Positions 27,003 to 35,814 of a DNA stretch of 64,000 nt are shown here, piece by piece. The stretch is from Alkalihalobacterium chitinilyticum (GTDB lineage: Bacteria > Bacillota > Bacilli > Bacillales > Bacillaceae_F). The first letter of the stretch is position 1, and each line of letters starts with the position of its first letter. The stretch is taken from positions 62,001 to 126,000 of the forward strand of contig NZ_JAOTPO010000002.1 of NCBI RefSeq assembly GCF_029028005.1, written 5' to 3'. The translations under genes were made by a program, and so were the position numbers. The notes beneath the pieces are model-generated. The model saw only the letters and a list, made by a program, of their open reading frames with translations, did no database searches and was not told the DNA's origin.

Positions 27003-27030
27003 AATAATACTATAAAGAGAGTAAAAAAGT

Positions 27031-27069
27031 AGCGATAGAAACATTTTTATATGTTTTTGTCGCTTTTTT
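27031..27069 (+). terminator. Rho-independent terminator
   Basis: Stem AGCGATAGAAACAT / ATGTTTTTGTCGCT with a T run. Confidence 0.85.
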
Positions 27070-27090
27070 CTAAAAATTTTAAAAAATTAG

Positions 27091-27119
27091 TTTAAATTTG
27101 TAACCGTTTACACTACAAT
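27091..27119 (+). promoter_or_regulatory. lcfA promoter with a perfect cre site between -35 and -10
   Basis: TTTAAA (27091-27096), 17-bp spacer, TACAAT (27114-27119). The spacer contains TGTAACCGTTTACA (27099-27112), a full match to the CcpA consensus TGWAANCGNTNWCA. CcpA bound there would block the promoter, fitting glucose repression of fatty-acid use known in B. subtilis. Confidence 0.82.
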
Positions 27120-27178
27120 AGAGTATAGAGAGGGAATGGATTGGAAAGGAGACGAATATAAAAGGGAGGTTTTTAACT

Positions 27179-28897
27179 GTGACTACTACGGTTGAAAAGC
27201 GTTGGCTGAAGCATTACCCAGAAGAAATACCTACATCGATTCAATATCCTGAAAGGAGCCTTCAATCGTTCTTAAAAGAAGCTGCAGAGCAGGTACCAGA
27301 TAAGAAGGCGATTCACTTTTTAGGAAAAGAATTATCGTACCAGGAGCTTTACACGTTATCGAAGAAATTTGCGAACCAATTACAAGGAATTGGAGTAAAG
27401 AAGGGTGATCGAGTAGCTATAATGCTAGCAAATACTCCTCAGTCTGTTATCTGCTACTATGGAGCACTTATGGCAGGAGCTATCGTAGTACAGACCAATC
27501 CACTATATGTTGAGCGAGAAATTGAACATCAGATGAATGACTCTGGTGCAAAAGTCATCGTGTGTCTTGACTTAGTATACCCGCGTGTGGCGAAAGTTCG
27601 TAATAAAACGAACCTTGAACATGTTATTGTCACAGGCATAAAGGACTATTTACCTTTTCCTAAAAATTTAATTTATCCATTTATTCAAAAGAAAAACACA
27701 GGAATTACCGTAAATATTACGTATGATGCAAAAACATTAAACTTTGCTGAATTTCTTAAAGCGGGATCTGAAAAGGAACTTGATATTAAAGTATCGCCAA
27801 AGGAAGATTTAGCACTTTTACAATATACGGGCGGGACAACGGGTGTAGCGAAAGGTGTTATGCTCACTCACCATAATTTAGTCACTAATACAACCCAATG
27901 TTTACATTGGATGTATAAGATGGAGAAAGGCGAGGGAAGAGTTCTTGCGGCATTACCTTTCTTCCATGTTTACGGAATGACGGTTATTATGAATGTTTCG
28001 ATCATGTATCAGTCTAAAATGATTGTTGTTCCTAAGTTTGAACCAAAAGATGTATTAAAGACTATTGATAAGCAAAAAGTTACGATTTTCCCAGGTGCGC
28101 CAACGATGTATGTGGCATTGATTAATCATCCTGAGATTAAAAATTACGACTTATCATCAATTGAAGCTTGTTTGAGCGGTGCTGCTCCATTACCGCTTGA
28201 AGTTCAACAATCGTTTGAAAAGTTAACGGGCGGAAAACTCGTTGAGGGATACGGTTTAACCGAAACGTCGCCAGTAGCGATTTCAACTCCAATTTGGGGT
28301 AAACGTAAGGAAGGAAGTATCGGTGTACCTTGGCCGGATACAGAAGCAGCTGTTTTATCAGCCGAAACTGGTGAATTTTGTGAGCCTGGAGAAGTCGGTG
28401 AAATTATCATTCGTGGACCGCAAGTTATGAAAGGATATTGGAACCGTCCTGAAGCGACGGCTGCAACGTTCAAAGATGATTGGTTCTTAACTGGAGATAT
28501 GGGGTACATGGATGAAGACGGATATTTCTATATCGTTGACCGTAAAAAAGATATGATCATCGCAGGTGGATTTAATATTTATCCACGTGAGATTGAAGAA
28601 GTTTTATATGAGCATGATAAAATTCAAGAAGCGGTTGTTATCGGTGTTCCAGATCCATATCGTGGTGAGACGGTTAAAGCATTTGTTGTGCTTAAAGAGG
28701 GTACTAGTTTAACAGAAGAAGAACTAAACAAATACTGCCGTGAGAATTTAGCGGCCTATAAAGTTCCAAAACTATATGAGTTTAGAAATGAATTACCGAA
28801 AACGTTAATTGGAAAAATCTTAAGACGTGTACTCGTCGACGAGGAAAAAGCCAAGTACGCGGATAAAGCAAATGAGGATAATAAACAAACTTCATAA
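27179..28897 (+). CDS. lcfA: Long-chain fatty acid-CoA ligase (first of two)
   Basis: A 572-residue ANL-superfamily enzyme that activates long-chain fatty acids to acyl-CoA using ATP. The AMP-binding signature YTGGTTGVAKGVMLTH, the GYGLTETSP core and the C-terminal GGFNIYPREIEE and KTLIGKILRR (catalytic lysine) motifs are present. Start GTG 27179, AAGGGAGG nine bases upstream. It begins the fatty-acid degradation block and is followed by a close paralogue. The promoter carries a cre but no FadR-like box that I can see. Confidence 0.93.
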   Translation: MTTTVEKRWLKHYPEEIPTSIQYPERSLQSFLKEAAEQVPDKKAIHFLGKELSYQELYTLSKKFANQLQGIGVKKGDRVAIMLANTPQSVICYYGALMAGAIVVQTNPLYVEREIEHQMNDSGAKVIVCLDLVYPRVAKVRNKTNLEHVIVTGIKDYLPFPKNLIYPFIQKKNTGITVNITYDAKTLNFAEFLKAGSEKELDIKVSPKEDLALLQYTGGTTGVAKGVMLTHHNLVTNTTQCLHWMYKMEKGEGRVLAALPFFHVYGMTVIMNVSIMYQSKMIVVPKFEPKDVLKTIDKQKVTIFPGAPTMYVALINHPEIKNYDLSSIEACLSGAAPLPLEVQQSFEKLTGGKLVEGYGLTETSPVAISTPIWGKRKEGSIGVPWPDTEAAVLSAETGEFCEPGEVGEIIIRGPQVMKGYWNRPEATAATFKDDWFLTGDMGYMDEDGYFYIVDRKKDMIIAGGFNIYPREIEEVLYEHDKIQEAVVIGVPDPYRGETVKAFVVLKEGTSLTEEELNKYCRENLAAYKVPKLYEFRNELPKTLIGKILRRVLVDEEKAKYADKANEDNKQTS

Positions 28898-28940
28898 GCA
28901 CAAAAAGCAGCTGCCATATGGGCAGTTGTTTTTTTGTGCA
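28898..28940. terminator. Terminator between the two acyl-CoA ligase genes
   Basis: CAGCTGCC-ATAT-GGGCAGTTG with a following T7 run; an A run on the left side makes it potentially bidirectional. Confidence 0.85.
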
Positions 28941-29235
28941 AAAGAATTACATTATTGATTGTTTTTCTAAACTGTATAATTGAACAGTTAAAGCCTGAGT
29001 TCATTTCCCTTAATCAAAAGTTAGACTAATATATCTTTATCTTTAGAATAGCAACAGTAAAGTGGGAGATATATGTTCATTAAGATGACTTTATGTAAGC
29101 GGATACATAAGATAAATGTCAATTTTTGATGTATGTTGTAGGATTTTTAACAATTATACAATTCTACTAATTGAGCTTATTTCAGTGCTTATTATACTTA
29201 TATATAAAAAAATTAAAAAAATTTTCAAAAATCTG

Positions 29236-29264
29236 TTTTAAAATGAACAAACATTCAGTACAAT
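29236..29264 (+). promoter_or_regulatory. Promoter of the second ligase gene with FadR-like operator
   Basis: The 18-mer 29240-29257, ending CAAACATTCA, matches 14 of 18 positions of the B. subtilis FadR consensus. It sits directly before a TACAAT -10 box (29259-29264); the -35 region is weak. Repressor binding would cover the promoter. From 28940 to 29236 the gap holds nothing else I can name. Confidence 0.6.
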
Positions 29265-29323
29265 AGACGATAGGAGAGAATGAATGTTTTGTAGCAAAAG
29301 GAGAGACTTAAGGAGGAATTACC

Positions 29324-31021
29324 TTGGCAACTGTTACTGAAATGAATTGGCATAATAAATATCCTAAAGAAGTCCCTCAATCTATTAACTATGAAGATCA
29401 AACACTACATGGTCTTCTGAAAGATACGTATGAAAAGTCGCCATCAAAAAATGCTACATACTTTTTTGGCAAACAAATGACGTATGCGGAACTCTATCAG
29501 TCTTCATGCAAGTTTGCAAATGCGCTTATGGATGCTGGTTTACAAAAAGGTGACCGCGTTTCGATCATGCTTCCTAACTGTCCGCAAGCTGTTATTGCTT
29601 ATTATGGAACGTTAATGGCTGGTGGTGTTGTCGTACAAACGAATCCACTATACGTGGAAAGAGAGTTAGAGCATCAACTTGCAGATTCTGGAGCAAAATT
29701 TATACTTTGTTTAGATCTTCTTTATTCACGTGTAATGACAGTAAAGAAGAACACGAATGTTGAAAAGGTAATTGTAACCGCTATCAAGGATTACTTACCA
29801 TTTCCGAAAAGTTTAATCTATCCATTTATTCAAAAGAAGAATTACGGATTTAAACCAGAAGTGGAATATAATAGTACTACAGTGAAGTTTGTTTCCTTTC
29901 TTTCACAAGGTAAAGAGAAAGTACCGGAAGTCGAAGTAGATCCTAAAGAAGATCTAGCTTTACTTCAATATACAGGAGGAACTACAGGGTTAGCGAAAGG
30001 TGTTATGCTTACACACCGCAACCTAGTTGCAAATACGACTCAATGTTTCCATTGGATGTATCACCTAAACGGGAAAGAAAATCGAACGCTTGCAGCTCTT
30101 CCGTTTTTCCATGTGTATGGAATGACCGTATCAATGAACTTGTCAATTATGACTGGCTCGCAAATGTTTATTGTTCCTAAATTTGATCCAAAAGAAATCC
30201 TGCAAATTATTGATAAACACAAAATTACGATTTTCCCTGGTGCTCCAACGATGTACATCGGTTTAATTAACCATCCGGAAATCGGGAAGTATAATTTGTC
30301 ATCGATTGAGGCGTGTATTAGTGGATCTTCTTCATTACCTGCTGAAGTTCAGGTGAAGTTTGAGGAACTGACAGGCGGAAAATTAGTAGAAGGATACGGT
30401 TTAACAGAAGCTTCTCCAGTTACACACTGTAACCCGATTTGGGGAGAAAGACGTGGAGGAAGTATCGGTCTGCCATGGCCTGACACTGAAGCTGTTATTT
30501 TTGTGGAACCGGGAGAAGTGGCTAAACCAGGTGAAGTAGGAGAGCTTGCTGTCCGTGCGCCTCAAGTTATGAAAGGCTACTGGAATCGTCCTGAAGATAC
30601 ACAAGCTACGTTCTATGAGGATTGGCTGTTAACAGGGGATATGGGTTATATGGACGAGGATGGCTACTTCTTCATCGTCGACCGTAAAAAAGACATGATC
30701 ATAGCAGGTGGATTTAATATCTATCCACGTGAAATTGAAGAAGTACTCTTTGAGCATGAAGCGATCCAAGAAGCAGTCATTATTGGTGTACCGGATCCGT
30801 ACCGTGGAGAAACTGTTAAAGCCTTTATCGTAACAAAAGAAGGTGAGTCAGTTACAGATAAAGAGCTCGATAAGTTCTGTAGAGCTCGTTTAGCAGCGTA
30901 TAAAGTCCCTCGTCAATATGAATTCCGTAAAGAACTGCCGAAGACAATGGTAGGTAAGGTATTGCGTCGCGTTCTAGTCGAGGAAGAAGAACAAAAAATG
31001 AACGAGAAAAAATCTAGTTAA
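29324..31021 (+). CDS. lcfA: Long-chain fatty acid-CoA ligase (second of two)
   Basis: A 565-residue paralogue of the preceding enzyme, similar along its whole length, including YTGGTTGLAKGVMLTHRN, GYGLTEASP, GGFNIYPREIEE and the C-terminal lysine KTMVGKVLRR. Start TTG 29324 with AAGGAGG seven bases upstream. It has its own promoter with a FadR-like box and its own terminator. Tandem duplication of lcfA with separate control regions is the notable feature here. Which copy corresponds to B. subtilis lcfA is not decided; this one is nearer to fadR. Confidence 0.92.
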   Translation: MATVTEMNWHNKYPKEVPQSINYEDQTLHGLLKDTYEKSPSKNATYFFGKQMTYAELYQSSCKFANALMDAGLQKGDRVSIMLPNCPQAVIAYYGTLMAGGVVVQTNPLYVERELEHQLADSGAKFILCLDLLYSRVMTVKKNTNVEKVIVTAIKDYLPFPKSLIYPFIQKKNYGFKPEVEYNSTTVKFVSFLSQGKEKVPEVEVDPKEDLALLQYTGGTTGLAKGVMLTHRNLVANTTQCFHWMYHLNGKENRTLAALPFFHVYGMTVSMNLSIMTGSQMFIVPKFDPKEILQIIDKHKITIFPGAPTMYIGLINHPEIGKYNLSSIEACISGSSSLPAEVQVKFEELTGGKLVEGYGLTEASPVTHCNPIWGERRGGSIGLPWPDTEAVIFVEPGEVAKPGEVGELAVRAPQVMKGYWNRPEDTQATFYEDWLLTGDMGYMDEDGYFFIVDRKKDMIIAGGFNIYPREIEEVLFEHEAIQEAVIIGVPDPYRGETVKAFIVTKEGESVTDKELDKFCRARLAAYKVPRQYEFRKELPKTMVGKVLRRVLVEEEEQKMNEKKSS

Positions 31022-31031
31022 TAAATAGAAA

Positions 31032-31057
31032 AGGCTGACCTTGTGTCAGTCTTTTTT
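31032..31057 (+). terminator. Rho-independent terminator after the second ligase
   Basis: Stem GGCTGAC / GTCAGTC followed by TTTTTT. Confidence 0.85.
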
Positions 31058-31438
31058 ATATGGCTGTCTTCGTATAACTCGTTGCTTTTAGACCGTTTTT
31101 TGAAAATGCTTGAAGACGAACCACCTGTTTGGCTTGAGATCTAGAGCAACAGCAAAAATCTTTAATAAAAGAGATTGTTATATAAAATAACATTCAAAAA
31201 GATTGCGCTTTCATTTTTATTTGCGGTAACTATTGGTAAATAAAGTGTTTTGAGGGCTATAACTAAAGGAGTTTTTGCCCCCGTTTTTTTTTGATGTAAT
31301 GTTCATAAAGGTTTCATACATTGCTTTACTATACGTTTCATTATATGATAGAACTAATGTATAAGGTGTTATCTTACATTTTAGAGTTGTATAAAAAGAG
31401 TTTTGTTTTCAAAAATTCTCACAACTTAAATAATTCCA
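31058..31438. other. AT-rich intergenic region, no gene seen
   Basis: About 380 bases without a supported reading frame. One weak hairpin, GGGC...GCCC (31256-31280), is followed by a T9 run and might be an extra terminator. No convincing repeat or operator is seen. Confidence 0.4.
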
Positions 31439-31467
31439 TTGACAAATAACGGTCCTTACCCTAGAAT
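31439..31467 (+). promoter_or_regulatory. Sigma-A promoter of fadR-fadB-etfBA
   Basis: TTGACA (31439-31444), 17-bp spacer, TAGAAT (31462-31467). A near-consensus promoter placing the start near 31474, just before the FadR operator. Confidence 0.88.
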
Positions 31468-31475
31468 ATGAAATA

Positions 31476-31493
31476 TGAATGAATGGTCATTCA
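31476..31493 (+). promoter_or_regulatory. FadR operator
   Basis: TGAATGAATGGTCATTCA matches 17 of 18 positions of the B. subtilis FadR consensus and forms a 7-bp dyad TGAATGA / TCATTCA. It covers the transcription start of fadR, so the gene is probably autoregulated. Confidence 0.85.
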
Positions 31494-31540
31494 TTTTAAT
31501 GAGCAATCTAATAAAAAGTTGCTCTGAAAGGAAGAATGCC

Positions 31541-32128
31541 ATGGGTAAGAAAAGAGGACCTAAATACGATCAAATTATTGAGGCAGCGGTGAAAGTAATC
31601 GCTGAAAATGGCTATCATCACGCTCAAGTATCAAAAATTGCAAAAGAAGCTGGAGTTGCTGATGGAACAATCTATCTCTATTTTAAAAACAAAGAAGATA
31701 TACTTATATCTTTATTTGAAGAAAAGATGGGAAGATTTGTTGATAAAATTCAGGAACAGATCGAAGGAAGTCTAACTGCAAAAGACAAACTTTTTATCTT
31801 AATTGAAATGCACTTCAAACAACTGGCAGAAAATCGACCGCTTGCTATTGTAACGCAATTAGAGCTTCGCCAGTCTAACCCTGAGCTTAGATGGAAAATA
31901 AATGAAGTGTTAAAGAAATATTTAGATTTAATGGACACCGTTCTAACAGAAGGGAAAGAAAGCGGTTACTTCTCAGAAGATTTAGATTTCCGGTTAGCAA
32001 GACAAATGATTTTTGGTACACTAGATGAGGTAGTTACAAACTGGGTAATGAAAGATTGTAAATATGATCTGGTCTCACTTGCAAAGCCAATGCATCAATT
32101 ACTGGTAGGTGGACTTTGCAGTAGATAA
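31541..32128 (+). CDS. fadR: TetR-family fatty-acid degradation regulator FadR
   Basis: A 195-residue TetR repressor with an N-terminal helix-turn-helix (ENGYHHAQVSKIAKEAGVADGTIYLYFKNKEDIL) that is nearly identical to B. subtilis FadR (YsiA); long-chain acyl-CoA releases it from DNA. The frame is open from ATG 31475, but that start would lie in the operator at the transcription start. ATG 31541 (MGKKRGPKYDQ) has AAAGGAAG six bases upstream and gives the family length. It heads fadR-fadB-etfB-etfA, as in B. subtilis. Confidence 0.94.
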   Translation: MGKKRGPKYDQIIEAAVKVIAENGYHHAQVSKIAKEAGVADGTIYLYFKNKEDILISLFEEKMGRFVDKIQEQIEGSLTAKDKLFILIEMHFKQLAENRPLAIVTQLELRQSNPELRWKINEVLKKYLDLMDTVLTEGKESGYFSEDLDFRLARQMIFGTLDEVVTNWVMKDCKYDLVSLAKPMHQLLVGGLCSR

Positions 32129-32172
32129 ATAGAAAAAGAGGATGCTACCATGAGAGGAGTGAGTAAAGACAG

Positions 32173-32949
32173 ATGGAAACCTTATCTGTAAAAGTGGAAC
32201 AACAAATAGCCACAATCACTTTAAATCGACCTCCAGCAAATGCCTTATCTTCTCAATTGCTTCAAGAGTTGGCACAGGCTTTTGATGAGGTTGAGCATAA
32301 TGAAGATGTGAGTGTTATCATTCTTCATGGAGAAGGGCGCTTTTTTGCTGCAGGAGCAGACATAAAAGAGTTTACTACGCTTGAAAGCGGTGCCAAGTTT
32401 GCTGAGTCAGCAACTGAGGGTCAGCGATTAATGAACCGTATTGAAGCTTTTCCTAAGCCGGTGATCGCAGCTATTCACGGAGCAGCACTTGGCGGAGGTT
32501 TAGAGTTAGCGATGGCGTGCCATATTCGTCTTGCTACTGAAGATACGAAACTTGGTTTGCCTGAACTTCAATTAGGATTAATTCCTGGGTTTGCAGGTAC
32601 ACAACGCTTACCGCGTATTGTCGGCCAAGCAAAGGCAACAGAGTTAATCTTAACGAGTGAGCCGATTTCCGGATCTGAAGCTTTATCTTTAGGTCTTATT
32701 AATTCAGTGCATTCTGAGCAAGCGCTCATGATGGAAGAAGCTTATAAACTAGCAGGTAAAATTGCAAAGAAAAGTAGTTTTACTATTAAGCTTGCATTAG
32801 AAGCATTAACTTATGCGAAGGATGCAAACTTTACTGCAGGTTTAGAGAAAGAAGCAGAGCTCTTTGGTGCTGCTGGAGAGTCTCATGATAGTAAAGAAGG
32901 TATCCAAGCATTTATAGAAAAGCGTAAGCCAGAATTCAAAAATAAATAA
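32173..32949 (+). CDS. fadB: Enoyl-CoA hydratase
   Basis: A 258-residue crotonase-fold enzyme that hydrates trans-2-enoyl-CoA in beta-oxidation. The oxyanion-hole segments AAGADIKEF and HGAALGGGLELAMACH and the catalytic glutamates (in GGGLELAM and GLPELQLGL) are present. It follows fadR by 44 bases with AGGAGTGAG upstream. Confidence 0.93.
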   Translation: METLSVKVEQQIATITLNRPPANALSSQLLQELAQAFDEVEHNEDVSVIILHGEGRFFAAGADIKEFTTLESGAKFAESATEGQRLMNRIEAFPKPVIAAIHGAALGGGLELAMACHIRLATEDTKLGLPELQLGLIPGFAGTQRLPRIVGQAKATELILTSEPISGSEALSLGLINSVHSEQALMMEEAYKLAGKIAKKSSFTIKLALEALTYAKDANFTAGLEKEAELFGAAGESHDSKEGIQAFIEKRKPEFKNK

Positions 32950-32975
32950 GTTAACTATTTTAGGGAGGGACTATA

Positions 32976-33746
32976 ATGAATATTTTCGTTATTATGAAAC
33001 GCACCTTTGATACAGAAGAGAAAATCAATGTCAATGGCGGGCAAATTGATGACAGCGGAGCTGAGTTCATCATTAACCCATACGATGAGTATGCAATTGA
33101 AGAAGCAATCGTTCTTCGTGACGAGCACGGTGGAGAAGTAACTGTTGTTACTGTAGGAACAGAAGATGCTGAAAAAGAACTACGTACAGCTCTAGCAATG
33201 GGTGCTGATAAAGCAGTTCTAATTGATAGTGAAGACGTTGAAGAAACTGACCAATTCACAACTGCTACTTTACTAGCAACATACTTAAAAGACCAAGAGA
33301 TTGATATAATCTTAGGAGGAAACGTAGCAGTAGACGGCGGTTCTGGACAAGTTGGACCTCGCGTTGCTGAAATGTTAGGTATGCCTTCAGTAACTACAAT
33401 CACTAAGTTAACAATCGATGGAACTAAAGCTACAATCGTACGTGATGTTGAAGGTGATGAGGAAACGGTTGAAGTATCATTACCAGTACTTGTAACAGCT
33501 ACACAAGGCTTAAATGAGCCTCGTTATCCATCTCTTCCTGGAATCATGAAAGCGAAGAAGAAGCCATTAGAAACACTTGATTTAGATGACCTAGATTTAG
33601 AAGAAGAAGATGTAGAAGCAAAAACTAAAACGGTAGAAATCTTCCTACCACCGCAAAAACAAGCAGGTAAAATTCTTGAAGGCGAAACGGATGCTCAAGT
33701 AAAAGAACTTGTTTCATTATTAAAGTCTGAAGCGAAAGTCATATAA
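32976..33746 (+). CDS. etfB: Electron transfer flavoprotein beta subunit
   Basis: A 256-residue ETF beta subunit that binds AMP and carries electrons from acyl-CoA dehydrogenases. The GNVAVDGGSGQVGPRVAEML and VTATQGLNEPRYPSLPGIMKAKKK (signature) regions are present. Ribosome site AGGGAGGG. It is 14 bases before etfA. Confidence 0.95.
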   Translation: MNIFVIMKRTFDTEEKINVNGGQIDDSGAEFIINPYDEYAIEEAIVLRDEHGGEVTVVTVGTEDAEKELRTALAMGADKAVLIDSEDVEETDQFTTATLLATYLKDQEIDIILGGNVAVDGGSGQVGPRVAEMLGMPSVTTITKLTIDGTKATIVRDVEGDEETVEVSLPVLVTATQGLNEPRYPSLPGIMKAKKKPLETLDLDDLDLEEEDVEAKTKTVEIFLPPQKQAGKILEGETDAQVKELVSLLKSEAKVI

Positions 33747-33760
33747 TTGGGGGGATCAAC

Positions 33761-34735
33761 ATGGCAAAGAAAGTACTAGTTTTAGGTGAAATTCGTGAAG
33801 GTGAACTTCGTAATGTTTCGTTTGAAGCAGTTGCAGCTGCTAAACTAATCGCAGACGGTGGAGAAGTAGTTGCTGCGTTATTAGGTGAATCAGTAGGCGA
33901 TCTAGCAAACGCTATGATCCATGCTGGTGCTGATCGTGTAGTTAAAGTTGAACATGCTGACTTAAAAGCATATACAACAGATGCTTACCAACAAGCTATT
34001 CTACAAGTTATGGACGTTGAACAACCAGAAGGCGTTGTTATGGGACATACTTCAATAGGTAAAGACGTGTCTCCTCGTATTGCTGCGAAATTAAACGCTG
34101 GTTTAGTTTCTGACGTAGTAAACGTTGAAGTTGACGGCGGTGAAGCTGTATACACTCGTCCAATCTACTCAGGTAAGGCATTTGAGAAAAAGCAGGTTGA
34201 AGAAGGAACTGTTTTAGTAACAATCCGTCCGAATAACATTACTCCATTAGAGAAGGACGAGTCTCGTTCTGGAGATGTTGGAAGTGTTTCTGTAGAAATT
34301 AAAGATCTTCGTACAATTGTTAAAGAAGTTGTACGTAAAGCAACTGGCGGAGTTGACCTTTCAGAAGCGAAGATCATCGTTTCTGGTGGACGTGGCGTGA
34401 AAAGTGCTGACGGTTTCAAACCGCTTCAAGAACTTGCAGACGTATTAGGTGCTGCAGTAGGTGCATCTCGTGGTGCGTGTGACGCAGAATATTGCGATTA
34501 CGCATTACAAATTGGTCAAACAGGTAAAGTTGTAACACCTGACCTTTACTTTGCATTCGGTATTTCAGGAGCAATCCAACATTTAGCGGGTATGTCTAAC
34601 TCTAAAGTTATCGTTGCTGTTAACAAAGATCCAGAAGCACCGATCTTTGAAGTAGCAGATTACGGTATCGTAGGCGACTTATTCGATGTAGTTCCTCTAT
34701 TAACTGAAGAACTTAAAAAAGTAGTTGTATCTTAA
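33761..34735 (+). CDS. etfA: Electron transfer flavoprotein alpha subunit
   Basis: A 324-residue ETF alpha subunit holding FAD. The C-terminal FAD site is clear ([51 protein letters not shown]). With EtfB it passes electrons from beta-oxidation to the quinone pool. Last gene of the fadR operon, ended by a strong terminator. Confidence 0.96.
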   Translation: MAKKVLVLGEIREGELRNVSFEAVAAAKLIADGGEVVAALLGESVGDLANAMIHAGADRVVKVEHADLKAYTTDAYQQAILQVMDVEQPEGVVMGHTSIGKDVSPRIAAKLNAGLVSDVVNVEVDGGEAVYTRPIYSGKAFEKKQVEEGTVLVTIRPNNITPLEKDESRSGDVGSVSVEIKDLRTIVKEVVRKATGGVDLSEAKIIVSGGRGVKSADGFKPLQELADVLGAAVGASRGACDAEYCDYALQIGQTGKVVTPDLYFAFGISGAIQHLAGMSNSKVIVAVNKDPEAPIFEVADYGIVGDLFDVVPLLTEELKKVVVS

Positions 34736-34749
34736 TAAGGTTAAATAAG

Positions 34750-34778
34750 AAACCGCTTCTACATGAAGCGGTTTTTTT
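34750..34778 (+). terminator. Rho-independent terminator after etfA
   Basis: Perfect stem AACCGCTTC / GAAGCGGTT with a T run. Confidence 0.93.
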
Positions 34779-34913
34779 AACAATCTTTTCTAAAGGTATG
34801 TTAACGTAAATACACGTAGTTGAATTACGCGCGTTCTTGATCGTTCGACACAATCAGTATAAAATGCAACAATCAAAATGACACTAAAATAACAAAGATA
34901 TACATAAAAAAGC

Positions 34914-34937
34914 GTTAATTTATATAGTAAAGGGTAT
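34914..34937 (+). promoter_or_regulatory. Candidate sigma-B promoter of trxA
   Basis: GTTAAT (34914-34919), 12 bases, GGGTAT (34932-34937). The -10 is a perfect sigma-B box; the -35 differs at its end from GTTTAA. B. subtilis trxA is known to have both sigma-A and sigma-B promoters. Confidence 0.5.
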
Positions 34938-34959
34938 CATACTTGTGTGAGCAACATTA

Positions 34960-34988
34960 TAGCAATCATAATACCGTAATGGTATAAT
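34960..34988 (+). promoter_or_regulatory. Sigma-A extended -10 promoter of trxA
   Basis: TGGTATAAT (34980-34988) gives a perfect TATAAT with TGn extension; the -35 is weak. It lies about 40 bases before the trxA start. Confidence 0.65.
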
Positions 34989-35029
34989 GCATTTGTAGAA
35001 AAAGTTGGATTATAAGGAGGATTTTAATA

Positions 35030-35344
35030 ATGGCAATTGTAAACGCAACTGATCAAAACTTTGCAACTGAAACTGGAGAAGGTGTAGTATTAGCGGACTT
35101 CTGGGCTCCGTGGTGCGGACCTTGTAAAATGATCGCTCCTGTTTTAACAGAACTTGATGAAGAAATGGGCGACAAAGTGAAGATCGTTAAATTAGACGTT
35201 GATGAAAACCAAGAAACAGCTGGAAAATTCGGTGTAATGAGTATTCCTACATTAATGGTATTCAAAAACGGTGAGAAAGTCGACCAAGTAGTTGGCTTCC
35301 AACCGAAAGAAGCTTTAGTTGAGCTTTTAAATAAACATCTTTAA
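35030..35344 (+). CDS. trxA: Thioredoxin
   Basis: A 104-residue thioredoxin with the active site W28-C29-G30-P31-C32 and the cis-proline segment MSIPTLMVF. It reduces cytoplasmic disulfides, including those of ribonucleotide reductase. Single-gene unit with promoters upstream and a terminator after it; the etfA-trxA-uvrC order is as in B. subtilis. Confidence 0.98.
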   Translation: MAIVNATDQNFATETGEGVVLADFWAPWCGPCKMIAPVLTELDEEMGDKVKIVKLDVDENQETAGKFGVMSIPTLMVFKNGEKVDQVVGFQPKEALVELLNKHL

Positions 35345-35361
35345 TAGATAACAGTGTAATT

Positions 35362-35390
35362 GACTCCGTTCATAACGGGGTCTTTTTTTT
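35362..35390 (+). terminator. Rho-independent terminator after trxA
   Basis: Stem GACTCCGTT / AACGGGGTC with a T8 run. Confidence 0.9.
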
Positions 35391-35497
35391 ATAGCTATAC
35401 TGGCAGTGGTTGTTTTAAATTGCTATTCGGCTATATCATTCCACCACTTGGCATCGAGTGAGGAATATACTTTTTTTAGGTGCAGAATGAAATTAGA

Positions 35498-35624
35498 GCA
35501 CTCACAGGCCCTTATTTCAATCAAATCCTGCTGTTTTTCATAATTAGAGCACTCAAATACCCTTATTTACAAGTTTTCATAGAAAATATCAGTGATTTTA
35601 AGCAAATAAGGTCCCCTCAGTTCC
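35498..35624. repeat. Three copies of a ~20-base intergenic repeat
   Basis: Two forward copies (35498-35517, GCACTCACAGGCCCTTATTT; 35549-35568, GCACTCAAATACCCTTATTT) and one reverse copy (35604-35624, AAATAAGGTCCCCTCAGTTCC). Four more lie at 39267-39447. Forward and reverse copies can pair as stems. The rest of the trxA-uvrC gap has nothing I can name. Confidence 0.72.
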
Positions 35625-35814
35625 ACAAATAATAAGAAACACAGGAAGAACTGCTTCACTGCACAAGTCTCTAGCGCGGACAATAGTCCTTCTAGAGCCC
35701 TTCTCCTAACCGTACATCTAGCACTTGCCACATTTGCCAGTTTTTAAAAGATTGTACCTTTTAGTTGCAAATTTCCTTCCTTTTGAGAACAATAGAGAGG
35801 AGGGAGGAAAAAGT

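Noticed and set aside
27099-27112. Generic operator palindrome
   Set aside because: It is fully explained as a cre site for CcpA, so it is listed as part of the promoter and not as an unknown motif.
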